64,000 nt of DNA from Ktedonosporobacter rubrisoli (GTDB taxonomy: Bacteria > Chloroflexota > Ktedonobacteria > Ktedonobacterales > Ktedonobacteraceae): the NCBI RefSeq assembly GCF_004208415.1, contig NZ_CP035758.1, positions 6,758,001 through 6,822,000 on the forward strand, in the 5' to 3' direction. Under the pieces are notes generated by a model. The model saw only the letters and a program-made list of their open reading frames with translations, was not told the origin of the DNA and did no database searches. A program made the translations under genes and the position numbers. Every line of letters starts with the position of its first letter. Position 1 is the first letter of the stretch. Shown piece after piece: positions 22,909 through 31,003 of this stretch.

Positions 22909-24442
22909 ATTCCAAACATCGTCGGCAGCTGACGACGAGCTCACAGGGCTCTCTTCTCACGAGCTCACAGATGAAGATCGCCTCCTGGTGCAGGACTTGC
23001 ATAAACTCTACATGCCTTTTGCCAGAGCAAACGAGCAATCGTTAGAGCGCATCTGGGACCGCTTTGTGCAGGAGCAAGCTCATTTGTCCCCTCAGCGGGA
23101 CAATCTGGTAAACAGAAGAGGAAGCGCTATGCCAAATCAGAGAATAGCAGAAACTACAAGTCCATATGAGCCGTCAAGGAAACGCTCCATCGGAAAAGCT
23201 ATGGCGATAAGTGCTATGGCCGCTGTTTTATTAATCACTATCCTGAGCTGGATGCTGCTCTCATCAGCTTTCAAGCCAGCCATGCCGAATGGCGCGCAAC
23301 CTATACAACAGACTACCCATACAGGCACAATCAAACATTTATGCAGCTTTGACGATCCTAATCCAGCCGTGAGCCAGGCTAAAGTCGGAGTCTCCTTAAG
23401 CCTCTCGGCCCAGGGCAAGATAGCTGTTAGTAATGACAACCTCAAAATCTTCAATGCGCAAACATGTAATCAGGCAAAAAGTTATACAGTCCCAAACGGG
23501 ACCGATCTCGTTATGTGGTCACCTGACGGCACACGCCTGCTGGTACACGGCACCCAGGCTCAGATACTCGATGGCAGCACAGGAAATGTTATTGCAACTT
23601 TTCGGCCCAGCGCCCCGGATTCCAGCGTGCAGCCTACGCCCACACCGCTTATGCCTACATCTACTCCGGCGCCTACTGTCACGCCCACTCCGGCTCCCCT
23701 CACACCCACTCCAATGCCGCCTACTCCCACGCAACTAACGCCTACCACCATGCCTACTCCCACATCAGCCCAAATAAATACGCGCCTTGATAATTTTAGC
23801 GGTTCGGCACCCATCATCGGCATCTCCACCTGGTCAGCCGATGGCAGACAGATCGTCTCGCTCGTCGAGCACAAAAGCTTGCAGATCTGGAACGCCAGCA
23901 CAGGCGAAGTCATCAGTACCCTGGGCAGCGTCGGGAATACTCTTCCCCTGGCTCTCAGCTGGTCACCTGACGGCAAATATATCGCCTCTACCAACTCTGA
24001 TGGCACGGCCTGGATCTGGAATGTGAGCACAGGCCAGCACAGTAGCATTAACATCGATTCCAGCTCGGCAAGCTTAGCCTGGTCGCCCGACAGTCGCTAC
24101 ATCGCTACCAGCCAGAACAATAAGGTTTACGTTCGTGAGGCCAGCACGGGTCATGTCGCCTACTCCTTCCAGGCCCAGGACAGCAACCATATTGACGACC
24201 TCAAGTGGTCACCCAACGGGCAATATATCGCGGTCAGTGGCTCTGACCTGCACCTGTGGGACGTCAAACAACACAAGATCGTTGCCACCTTTGGGCATGT
24301 TGCCAGGCCAAAGGTTATCATGCCTCTGGCCTGGTCGCCCGATAGCAGCAAGCTGGCCGCCGCAACAATCTCCACGATCAGAGCTACCGATAGCGAGCAT
24401 CCCGATACAGGCTGCACAGTAAATGTCTGGAGCATAGCCTAG
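22895..24442 (+). CDS. Membrane protein with WD40 propeller, candidate anti-sigma factor
   Basis: This 515-residue protein has an acidic N-terminal cytoplasmic part (about 1-100), a membrane helix (AISAMAAVLLITILSWMLL), and an external part. The external part holds about six WD40-like blades, each marked by WSPDG or WSPDS and IW or LW. A Pro/Thr repeat tract (PTPTP..) is inserted near residues 245-290. WD40 propellers bind proteins or ligands, so it could sense an envelope signal and release the sigma factor. The 14-base overlap with the sigma gene supports this pairing. No zinc-binding anti-sigma motif is visible, so the inhibitory role is inference. Confidence 0.85.
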   Translation: MKEHEFQTSSAADDELTGLSSHELTDEDRLLVQDLHKLYMPFARANEQSLERIWDRFVQEQAHLSPQRDNLVNRRGSAMPNQRIAETTSPYEPSRKRSIGKAMAISAMAAVLLITILSWMLLSSAFKPAMPNGAQPIQQTTHTGTIKHLCSFDDPNPAVSQAKVGVSLSLSAQGKIAVSNDNLKIFNAQTCNQAKSYTVPNGTDLVMWSPDGTRLLVHGTQAQILDGSTGNVIATFRPSAPDSSVQPTPTPLMPTSTPAPTVTPTPAPLTPTPMPPTPTQLTPTTMPTPTSAQINTRLDNFSGSAPIIGISTWSADGRQIVSLVEHKSLQIWNASTGEVISTLGSVGNTLPLALSWSPDGKYIASTNSDGTAWIWNVSTGQHSSINIDSSSASLAWSPDSRYIATSQNNKVYVREASTGHVAYSFQAQDSNHIDDLKWSPNGQYIAVSGSDLHLWDVKQHKIVATFGHVARPKVIMPLAWSPDSSKLAAATISTIRATDSEHPDTGCTVNVWSIA

Positions 24443-24498
24443 CTCTTCTTGGCAGAGCAAATTGGGCTTAAGAATGTTAGCAGGGCAGGCAAATAAAG

Positions 24499-24532
24499 CC
24501 GGACAGCCTCGTCAGGGAACGGGGCTGCCCGG
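24499..24532. terminator. Hairpin between convergent genes
   Basis: CCGGACAGCC and GGCTGCCCGG pair with one mismatch over a 14-base loop. No T-run is seen on either strand, so this is a weak candidate, but it lies where the WD40 and DUF4097 genes converge. Confidence 0.4.
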
Positions 24533-24573
24533 ATAAGAGGGATGGAGGAAGAACGTCTTGCAAAAATCTTTCG

Positions 24574-25473
24574 CTAGCGGCGTTGCAGAATAATATTGCC
24601 ACTGCCCGAGTCAACTGATAGCGCGGCCCTGGTTCCCTGGCCCACATCAGTACTCCCAAAGGCATTGTTCAGATTACCAGAGTCGGTCGAGGCATTGAGA
24701 TGGAAGGAACTATTTGCCGGCAAGGCCAGCGTAATATTGCCGCTACCAGTGCTAAGCTCATAGCTACCGGAAGGATCGAGCGCCGCATCAAGGCGAATAT
24801 TGCCACTGCCAGACTTAAGCATAGTGCGCCCACTTACCTGACCTTGCTCAACCACAATATTACCGGAACCACTGGAGAACGCATCCTGGCCATTAATCGC
24901 GCGAGCCTGAAGATTGCCACTGCCCGTCTTGATAGCCAGGTTCCCTTTAAGATTACTGATGTCTATATTGCCAGATCCTACTTCAAGATCCATATCAAGC
25001 GCCGTGGGTACAGTAATATCGAAATCGATATAACGCACACCAAGCAAGCCCGAGCTATCCTGGCTGCGGATCGCCACAGCATTGCCATCCTGACTATACG
25101 AAACCTGCGCCTCAGTGATTTCAGGTGCCTGCAGACCGATCACATTGCTCGTTGCATGCACAACAATGCTATTACCCGGCTCGCCATGAATACGCAGATT
25201 GCCCGCTCCGCCATCAAAGCGCAATGTGCCATGGTTGGCAAGCGTAAAGCTACGTACAGGAAGCTCACTATGCTTGACTATCAATCCATTCTGCGCCACA
25301 CTCCAGATACCTAGCAGCAGAACAACAATGCAGATCGGCAGCCACAATCTCCTGAAGATGCTCTTACGCTGTCGTGGCAGCGGATAATCATAATCATAGC
25401 CGCTTTGACGCTGCTCAAATCTATATTCACGCTCATCAACGCGCTCTTTCCTATCGTTTCGCTCAATGCCCAT
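24574..25473 (-). CDS. DUF4097-type membrane-anchored beta-helical protein
   Basis: This 299-residue protein has a charged N-terminus, one membrane helix (WLPICIVVLLLGIWSVA) and a repetitive external beta domain. The unit is about 20-22 residues with a recurrent GSGNI or GSGNL turn: EVGSGNIDI, KTGSGNLQA, SSGSGNIVV, KSGSGNIRL, STGSGNITL and DSGSGNIIL. This fits the DUF4097 putative adhesin fold, often found next to ECF sigma or PspC-type stress genes. It is convergent with the WD40 protein and divergent from the second sigma gene, so it may belong to an envelope-stress regulon. Function is not established. Confidence 0.85.
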   Translation of the reverse strand: MGIERNDRKERVDEREYRFEQRQSGYDYDYPLPRQRKSIFRRLWLPICIVVLLLGIWSVAQNGLIVKHSELPVRSFTLANHGTLRFDGGAGNLRIHGEPGNSIVVHATSNVIGLQAPEITEAQVSYSQDGNAVAIRSQDSSGLLGVRYIDFDITVPTALDMDLEVGSGNIDISNLKGNLAIKTGSGNLQARAINGQDAFSSGSGNIVVEQGQVSGRTMLKSGSGNIRLDAALDPSGSYELSTGSGNITLALPANSSFHLNASTDSGNLNNAFGSTDVGQGTRAALSVDSGSGNIILQRR

Positions 25474-25606
25474 TTCTATTTCCTTTATAATTCATCTATG
25501 GCAAATCATGACGATTTCATTATTTTATGCTAATGCCAGCAACATTGAGACATATTGTTTCTTTCAAGCTCAGTATAGTTGGCGAGTATCGAGAATTTAA
25601 GGAGAT

Positions 25607-25628
25607 TTTGTTACAAATTTGTGACAAA
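25607..25628. promoter_or_regulatory. Near-perfect 22-bp palindrome in a divergent promoter region
   Basis: TTTGTTACAAATTTGTGACAAA differs from its reverse complement at a single symmetric pair. It lies about 135 bases upstream of the DUF4097 start and about 330 upstream of sigma factor 2. A regulator-binding site is likely. Confidence 0.55.
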
Positions 25629-25683
25629 GCACGAGGAAACCTGGCAAAAAAATAGCCATTCTCTGGGATCATAATACAGCCTG

Positions 25684-25703
25684 ACATAAATTTATGTTAC
25701 AAT
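25684..25703 (+). promoter_or_regulatory. Palindrome fused to an extended -10, sigma factor 2 promoter
   Basis: ACATAAATTTATGT (25684-25697) is a perfect 14-bp palindrome. The extended -10 TGTTACAAT (25695-25703) overlaps its right arm. A protein bound to the palindrome would cover the promoter of the sigma gene at 25956. Confidence 0.5.
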
Positions 25704-25955
25704 GGGCTCGTTCAGAGGCAAAATCATCAGCATAAATTCTTCCTATTCATCCCTGAGAAAGCTGCAACCAAAGGATACTTTCTGGTATTTCTTTATTTAG
25801 AAGCATAAAAATGTCAAGAGAATACTACTGACATGGATTGCCAGCAAAACCAGGTGGAGGAAAGGCAACGCCGAATCTACTGCCGAACACTCCTCAAAGG
25901 CAGGAGTGCTGATTTACTTTTGTAACGTGACTGCTAAGGCCGAACGCAGGGAAGC
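25704..25955 (+). other. Long leader of sigma factor 2
   Basis: About 245 bases lie between the likely transcription start and the sigma gene. CACTCCT and AGGAGTG form a hairpin near 25889-25908. The hexamer GCCGAA occurs three times (25870, 25882 and 25939). I could not match the region to a known riboswitch, although structure-based regulation is possible. Confidence 0.4.
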
Positions 25956-26591
25956 ATGCGAGGTACTGAATTTATGGAGCCAGGGAAAACTTTAGCTGAT
26001 TTACCAGAATTACTGGCGGTAGATCTGAATAACCACTTTCAGCTTCTGGTGTTGGGTTTTCAGCAGCGGCTCTACGCTTTCGTATTGCGTCAGGTGTATA
26101 GCCCCCAGGATGCCGAAGATATAGTTCAGGAAACTTTTATACGTGCCTACCATGCTCTAGCTGATTATCCCACCGAGCGCATTCGTACGATGAAGCTTTT
26201 GCCCTGGCTCTATAAAATTGCTATGAATATTTTTTATCGCCAGCGCAACAATATGCGGCTCCAGTATACTCAGCTTGATCTTTCGGAAGAAAGTACGCTA
26301 CTCGCTATTGAGGATAACAACCAGGAGCAGCCCGAAAACATTCTAGAAATCAGGGAAGAGTTGCACGCGCTAGAGAGGCTCATCGCCCAGCTACCCACGC
26401 ATTATCGCACCGCTGTAAACTGCTACTATTTCGAGAACCTGAGCTACCGCGAGATAGCCGACCTGCTTCACCAACCCATCGGCACAGTCAAATCAAGCGT
26501 ACACCGTGGCTTACGTCTCTTGCGTAAAGCGGCAGAGGCCCAGAACAGTCAGACAAAAGATCTACTGAGAGGCTCATATGGCAGATCATGA
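25956..26591 (+). CDS. ECF-type sigma factor 2
   Basis: This 211-residue protein has region 2 (LYAFVLRQVYSPQDAEDIVQETFIRAYHAL) and region 4 (LPTHYRTAVNCYYFENLSYREIADLL, then GTVKSSVHRGLRLLRK), quoted in part. It is clearly different from sigma factor 1. Two starts are possible: ATG 25956 after AGGGAAGC, or ATG 25974 after GCGAGGT. It overlaps the next gene by 14 bases (26578-26591), exactly as the first sigma/partner pair does, so it is likely paired with the HEAT membrane protein. Confidence 0.92.
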   Translation: MRGTEFMEPGKTLADLPELLAVDLNNHFQLLVLGFQQRLYAFVLRQVYSPQDAEDIVQETFIRAYHALADYPTERIRTMKLLPWLYKIAMNIFYRQRNNMRLQYTQLDLSEESTLLAIEDNNQEQPENILEIREELHALERLIAQLPTHYRTAVNCYYFENLSYREIADLLHQPIGTVKSSVHRGLRLLRKAAEAQNSQTKDLLRGSYGRS

Positions 26592-27825
26592 ACTTGAAAA
26601 GCCTGTTGAACAGGATGACATACACACTGAAGAGGCAACGACAGAACCCGTCATGGTTCCAGAAACGCTTCTACCTACCGTCCTGCAGCATCTCGGGCTT
26701 AGACCCGAGGAAACCTTGTCCGAAATACCAGTAGATACGCTCGTCTCACGCCTAAAAAGCGCGAACTGGGAAGAACGTGTGGCGGCCGTACGCGCGCTTG
26801 GCAAGCTGGATTCAGGGGCCTCTATTGAGTTGCTCATGTCAGTTCTGCACGATGAGGATGAGGCAGTACGAGCCGCAACGATACATGCGCTGGGCAATAT
26901 GGGGAAGCGCGTACCGCTGCATGTCCTGGAGAATGCGCTCAACGATGAGAATTGGCATGTGCGCGAAGCTGCTATCTTTGCCCTGGTGAAACAGGGGCAA
27001 CGCGTCTCCCGTACTACCCTGGCCAGCGCCTTGCATGATAGGGATAACGAGGTAAGAGAAGCTGCCCATATGGCGCTCCAATGGCATACCCAGGATAATA
27101 CTCCTGTTTATGGTGTGCTGAGAGAACAACAGCCGCTCTCGACACCTCCAGCAGCACAGGCTTCCTCATATGAGAGCTCCACTTCTTCGGAGGCACCATC
27201 AGAAGCTCAGGGCCGGCAGGAACAGATACAGGCATACGTATTACAGGATGACGAGCAAGCAGCCCAGGGCATGTATATGAGGCATGGGCAAAAAATTACC
27301 GATTTGCCACGGCACCCCAAATCCCCAAAGCATTGGTGGCTTATTCTTATCCTTGTTGCGCTGCTTTGCTTTGGCCTGGGATGCTTTATGGGACAACTGC
27401 ATATCCCAGCTCCACCAGCAACGATTGGCAGCATGGCTGCATCAAATCCCAAGGAGCAGGATATTAGCTTCGAGAGAGCCTTTTTGTTGTCAAAATATAC
27501 CTATGCGCTCCAAAAGAGCATCGCCGATGGCTTGCACATGTCACCTGAGCAGGTGACGGCCTTGCTGGAGCAGAAACACAGCCTTGAGGATATCGCCGGA
27601 CAGCAGCACATTTCCGCCGAGCAGCTTCATAAGATTGAGCAAAAGGCCTTCCAGGACCTCGCGAATGCCGCCGTGCAAAGGGGTGACCTGGATCAACAGC
27701 TAGCCAGGGAGTGGGTAAATCGCATTAGCAAAGACCCTAACGTTATGGATAAGCTGGCAACTGAGGCTTTTATGAATCTGCCACTTTCCGCGGGATTTTC
27801 CCCAGGTCTGCTTGAAGGGCGATAG
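26578..27825 (+). CDS. Membrane protein with cytoplasmic HEAT repeats, candidate anti-sigma factor
   Basis: This 415-residue protein has an acidic N-terminus and about four HEAT repeats at 55-180 (VAAVRALGKLDSG, VRAATIHALGNMG, VREAAIFALVKQG, VREAAHMALQ). A Ser/Gln-rich linker, a membrane helix near 258-278 (WWLILILVALLCFGLGCF) and an external helical domain follow. The external part contains MSPEQVTALLEQKHSLEDIA followed by ISAEQLHKIEQ. The HEAT part is on the cytoplasmic side, where it could hold the sigma factor; the outer domain would sense. No classical zinc anti-sigma domain is present. The pairing is supported by the 14-base overlap and the terminator after it. Confidence 0.82.
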   Translation: MADHELEKPVEQDDIHTEEATTEPVMVPETLLPTVLQHLGLRPEETLSEIPVDTLVSRLKSANWEERVAAVRALGKLDSGASIELLMSVLHDEDEAVRAATIHALGNMGKRVPLHVLENALNDENWHVREAAIFALVKQGQRVSRTTLASALHDRDNEVREAAHMALQWHTQDNTPVYGVLREQQPLSTPPAAQASSYESSTSSEAPSEAQGRQEQIQAYVLQDDEQAAQGMYMRHGQKITDLPRHPKSPKHWWLILILVALLCFGLGCFMGQLHIPAPPATIGSMAASNPKEQDISFERAFLLSKYTYALQKSIADGLHMSPEQVTALLEQKHSLEDIAGQQHISAEQLHKIEQKAFQDLANAAVQRGDLDQQLAREWVNRISKDPNVMDKLATEAFMNLPLSAGFSPGLLEGR

Positions 27826-27833
27826 AAGGGGAA

Positions 27834-27865
27834 CTGGGGGCTTGTGCCCCCAGATTTTTCTTTTC
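27834..27865 (+). terminator. Intrinsic terminator after the sigma 2 operon
   Basis: CTGGGGGC and GCCCCCAG pair over TTGT and are followed by ATTTTTCTTTTC. Confidence 0.9.
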
Positions 27866-27866
27866 T

Positions 27867-29162
27867 TTACTTTGCCGAGACAGCTTTGCAGCTATCGATA
27901 GAATTCTCTACCATGCGAGGTTTGAGCTGCATGCGCCAGCACAGCACAATGAGAGCAATAATTGCGCATAGGCCTCCGCTCAGCATCAAAGTGATAGGAG
28001 CTCCCACGTATTGAGCAACCCAGCCAGCTACAAGATTACCGAACGGACCAATGCCAGCCGAAGAGAGCACCCACAAGCTTAGCACACGCCCGCGCATCTC
28101 CTCGGGCACCATCGTCTGGACCGTCGTATTGGTAATCGTCGAAGCCATAACCGCACATGCTCCCACCACCAGTAACAAGAGCAGAGCCAGCTGGAGGCTG
28201 TGAGCCATGGCAAAAGCCGCGCAGGCGCTGCCACCAACGATACCCAGAATGATGAGCGCACGCGGACCATACTCCATGCGCTGGCTGCGTAAGACGACAA
28301 GGACAGAGCCGCAAAGAGCTCCGATACCCGCAGCCGAATTCAGCAAGCCCAATCCCTGAGCCCCGATATGAAAAATGTTATTGGCAAAGATGGGCAGCAA
28401 AGTTGCATATGGGAAGACGAGAAAAACAATGACAAACTGAAGCACAAGAGCCAGTTGAAGGCTCGGCAGCTTACGTACATAACTCAGTCCCTCGCGAACC
28501 CCCTGCCAGATGCTCTGCCGCTCCGCGCTAGTATGCATGCGCAGCGCCGGGCGCATCACCAACAGCGGGATCAAGATAGCCACATAGCTGAGCGCATTGA
28601 GATAATATGATCCAGCAACCCCGAGTACGCCGACCGAAATGCCTCCGATCGCCGGGCCAATTACGCGCGAGAGATTAAACTGCATTGAATTCAAGGCAAT
28701 GCCCTGCTTCAGCTCACCCGGAGATACCAGCTCACTGATAAACGTCTGCCAGGCCGGAAAACCCACCGAACTAAAGGTGCCGTTGATAAGTGCAATGAGA
28801 ATAATCATCCAGACCTGGATGAGGTGCAACGTCGTGAGTATGCCAATGGTCAGCGCGCTGGACAGGTACACGCTCTGCGTTATGATTAATAAGTAACGCC
28901 GATTCACACGATCAGCGATCGCGCCCCCAAAGAGCGACAACACTACGTTCGGTAGCGTGGCCGCAAAGGTGACAAGTCCTAGCAACAATGCCGAGTTCGT
29001 CAACTGCAGGACCAGCCAACCTTCCCCTACAGCCTGAATCCAGAAGCCGATACTGGAAAGAAAAGCACCAGCCCAGAAAATAGAAAAATACTTTTCCGTG
29101 AGAGGATGAAGGGACGCAGGTAAAGTGAAGGAAACTCTTTTTGTTCGGGTTGGCAGTTGCAT
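27867..29162 (-). CDS. MFS exporter, EntS/MFS_3-like
   Basis: This 431-residue protein has about twelve membrane helices. It resembles the MFS_3 group that includes enterobactin and macrolide exporters: FWAGAFLSSIGFWIQAVGEGWLV in helix 1 (in part), GGAIADRVNRRYLL between helices 2 and 3, and PEEMRGRVLSLW in the second half. It should be a proton-driven exporter of unknown substrate. AAAGGA before the ATG at 29162 fixes the start; the frame open to 29255 has no support. It converges with the sigma 2 operon and shares its terminator region. Confidence 0.88.
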   Translation of the reverse strand: MQLPTRTKRVSFTLPASLHPLTEKYFSIFWAGAFLSSIGFWIQAVGEGWLVLQLTNSALLLGLVTFAATLPNVVLSLFGGAIADRVNRRYLLIITQSVYLSSALTIGILTTLHLIQVWMIILIALINGTFSSVGFPAWQTFISELVSPGELKQGIALNSMQFNLSRVIGPAIGGISVGVLGVAGSYYLNALSYVAILIPLLVMRPALRMHTSAERQSIWQGVREGLSYVRKLPSLQLALVLQFVIVFLVFPYATLLPIFANNIFHIGAQGLGLLNSAAGIGALCGSVLVVLRSQRMEYGPRALIILGIVGGSACAAFAMAHSLQLALLLLLVVGACAVMASTITNTTVQTMVPEEMRGRVLSLWVLSSAGIGPFGNLVAGWVAQYVGAPITLMLSGGLCAIIALIVLCWRMQLKPRMVENSIDSCKAVSAK

Positions 29163-29288
29163 CAATAGATCCTTTAAAGTTTTACTATATAAATTCAAAG
29201 ACATTAAAAAAATTTTAGAAGCCAATAAGCTAAAAGCGCTTGCCGTGCTCCTCACGTATTGATGATTTAAGACATTGAGCTTTATCAG

Positions 29289-29349
29289 ATTAGAAACTCA
29301 TTAGAAAAATTCTTCCAAGGATTAGAAATCTCTTAGAAGACACTATAAT
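29289..29349 (+). promoter_or_regulatory. Helically phased ATTAGAAA repeats with -10 box
   Basis: ATTAGAAA begins at 29289, 29300 and 29321, and a related CTTAGAAG at 29332. The steps are 11, 21 and 11 bases, about one, two and one helical turns. TATAAT lies at 29344-29349, placing the last repeats over the -35. This resembles direct-repeat sites for OmpR/PhoB-type activators. Confidence 0.5.
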
Positions 29350-29408
29350 GGTAAAACAGCTTGCCAAGAAGCACAATGTACAAAGTTACTATAAAAAGGG
29401 AAGTTAAT

Positions 29409-29690
29409 ATGGACAATAATTTCCCCTGCATTTTATTCTCGCTTGTATTACTTGATGCTCTCTGGATTTATCATACAAATCAGGGCTTTGTCAGACGTCA
29501 TGTGACGCATGCGCCGCGCGAGCTGATCGCCGCCCTTGACCATCCCGCCGCTTTCACCCATTTCGTAAAGCTTGATAGACTACTAGCGCTCTGCTCCAAT
29601 CCGAGAGACTTGAGCACTTATGCAGCCGAATGGGGCATTAGAATCAGGTATAGAGCTCCCCCACAAGTCCTACTAAATTGCCCATCATGA
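29409..29690 (+). CDS. Small hypothetical protein
   Basis: This 93-residue protein has a hydrophobic N-terminus (FPCILFSLVLLDALWI), followed by a basic, helical part. AAGGGAAG precedes the ATG at 29409. I do not recognise a family. It has its own promoter with phased direct repeats just upstream, which supports a real, regulated gene. The hydrophobic start may be a membrane anchor or simply part of the fold. It precedes the transglutaminase-like gene by 82 bases on the same strand. Confidence 0.6.
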   Translation: MDNNFPCILFSLVLLDALWIYHTNQGFVRRHVTHAPRELIAALDHPAAFTHFVKLDRLLALCSNPRDLSTYAAEWGIRIRYRAPPQVLLNCPS

Positions 29691-29772
29691 TACATCATGA
29701 TATCATTGGTTCTGAGCAAATCCTCTATATAAAGCTATATAATGCATGTTATGTCATGAGGCTGGGTATGCG

Positions 29773-30867
29773 ATGAAGAAAAAATCTATATTTCTGGTCC
29801 TCATCCTGCTTGTCTTAACCATTCTCTCTAGCTTCTATGTGGTAGGGGGAACACAGGCATACTCGCATTATCAGCAAAGTATCCTTGAGGATCAGCAACA
29901 CTGTGGAGGTCAGGCCCCTGTACGGATTTGCGTGCGAGCGCCAACAGCAATTTTTAGCGCATTCTATCCCTCTTATGTCTCCACGCAATATCCTCTCTTT
30001 ACGATTGATTATAGTAGCAGTGAGCCTTTAACGCTGATACTTAGCGTTACTGTTACGCATTTCAGTCAGACGCAGACCCACACAGTAAATGCGACTACGG
30101 GCACCCAGTCGAGCACATTTATTCCTGCCCAGCTGGAACAGGCCCTGGCAAAATTAACCCTGGAGACAAATACTGCACTACACGTGGAGGTGAAAGATAC
30201 TCGCGGACATTCCTATTATGTGGATGACATAGCGCTCCTGCTGCATTCTCGCTGGTTAATGCAGTGGACGACCCTGAATCGTCTCAAGATTGCCGCCTGG
30301 GTTACCCCAGGAGCTCCATCTATTGCTAAGCTTGTGACAAAAGCCACAGCCCATCTCAAGGACCAGGAAGCTCCTGTCCCGGCCGCGATGGTTGGCTACA
30401 ATGGCGCAACTCCTCAGCAAGTAATGGACCAGGTAGACGCTATTTATGATACTCTCTGGAAGGATTACCATATTCATTATATTCAGGCCAGCGTGCCTTA
30501 TAGCGCAACGGCCCTGCCTGCTGACAATACTGCAATGCAGACAGTCAAGCTGCCAGCTGAAGTACTGCAGCAGCACAGCGGCATGTGTATCGAGCTGACG
30601 GCCCTCCTGGCTGCCGCAGTTGAGCGCATCGGCTTGCACGCTGAAATTGTCATTATTCCAGGACACGCCTTTCTCGGTGTGGCCTTAACGTCTGATAACA
30701 AGCAATTTCAGTACTGGGACGCCGTTGATGTTAACAACAACGTTGCCGCCGACTCTGCGATGACCGCAGCAAACAATCTCTATAGCCAGAATGAGAAACA
30801 GCACACGATCATAGATACGATTCTGATCAGCGATGCCAGAAACACGCATATTGGACCAATGTTTTAA
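29773..30867 (+). CDS. Secreted transglutaminase-like protein
   Basis: This 364-residue protein has an N-terminal membrane anchor or signal (IFLVLILLVLTILSSFYVV), a beta-rich middle part, and a C-terminal transglutaminase-like fold. The triad is visible as Cys in QHSGMCIELTALLA, His in IPGHAFLGVAL and Asp in YWDAVD. Such proteins act as peptidases or cross-linkers outside the cell. The ATG at 29773 is chosen over 29746 because the product then starts MKKKSIF, a normal signal start. The next gene downstream encodes an FHA membrane protein. Confidence 0.82.
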   Translation: MKKKSIFLVLILLVLTILSSFYVVGGTQAYSHYQQSILEDQQHCGGQAPVRICVRAPTAIFSAFYPSYVSTQYPLFTIDYSSSEPLTLILSVTVTHFSQTQTHTVNATTGTQSSTFIPAQLEQALAKLTLETNTALHVEVKDTRGHSYYVDDIALLLHSRWLMQWTTLNRLKIAAWVTPGAPSIAKLVTKATAHLKDQEAPVPAAMVGYNGATPQQVMDQVDAIYDTLWKDYHIHYIQASVPYSATALPADNTAMQTVKLPAEVLQQHSGMCIELTALLAAAVERIGLHAEIVIIPGHAFLGVALTSDNKQFQYWDAVDVNNNVAADSAMTAANNLYSQNEKQHTIIDTILISDARNTHIGPMF

Positions 30868-31003
30868 ATAACGCGATGTGCAACTTTGGATAACGGGGCA
30901 AACCTGTCAGGGGGGACACCCCAGCCTCTCTTCACTTCTTACCGCCGCAGGTGGGAGAAAAACTTGCACATGGGGTTAAATAGCACAGTTGTTAAAAGGA
31001 GAA

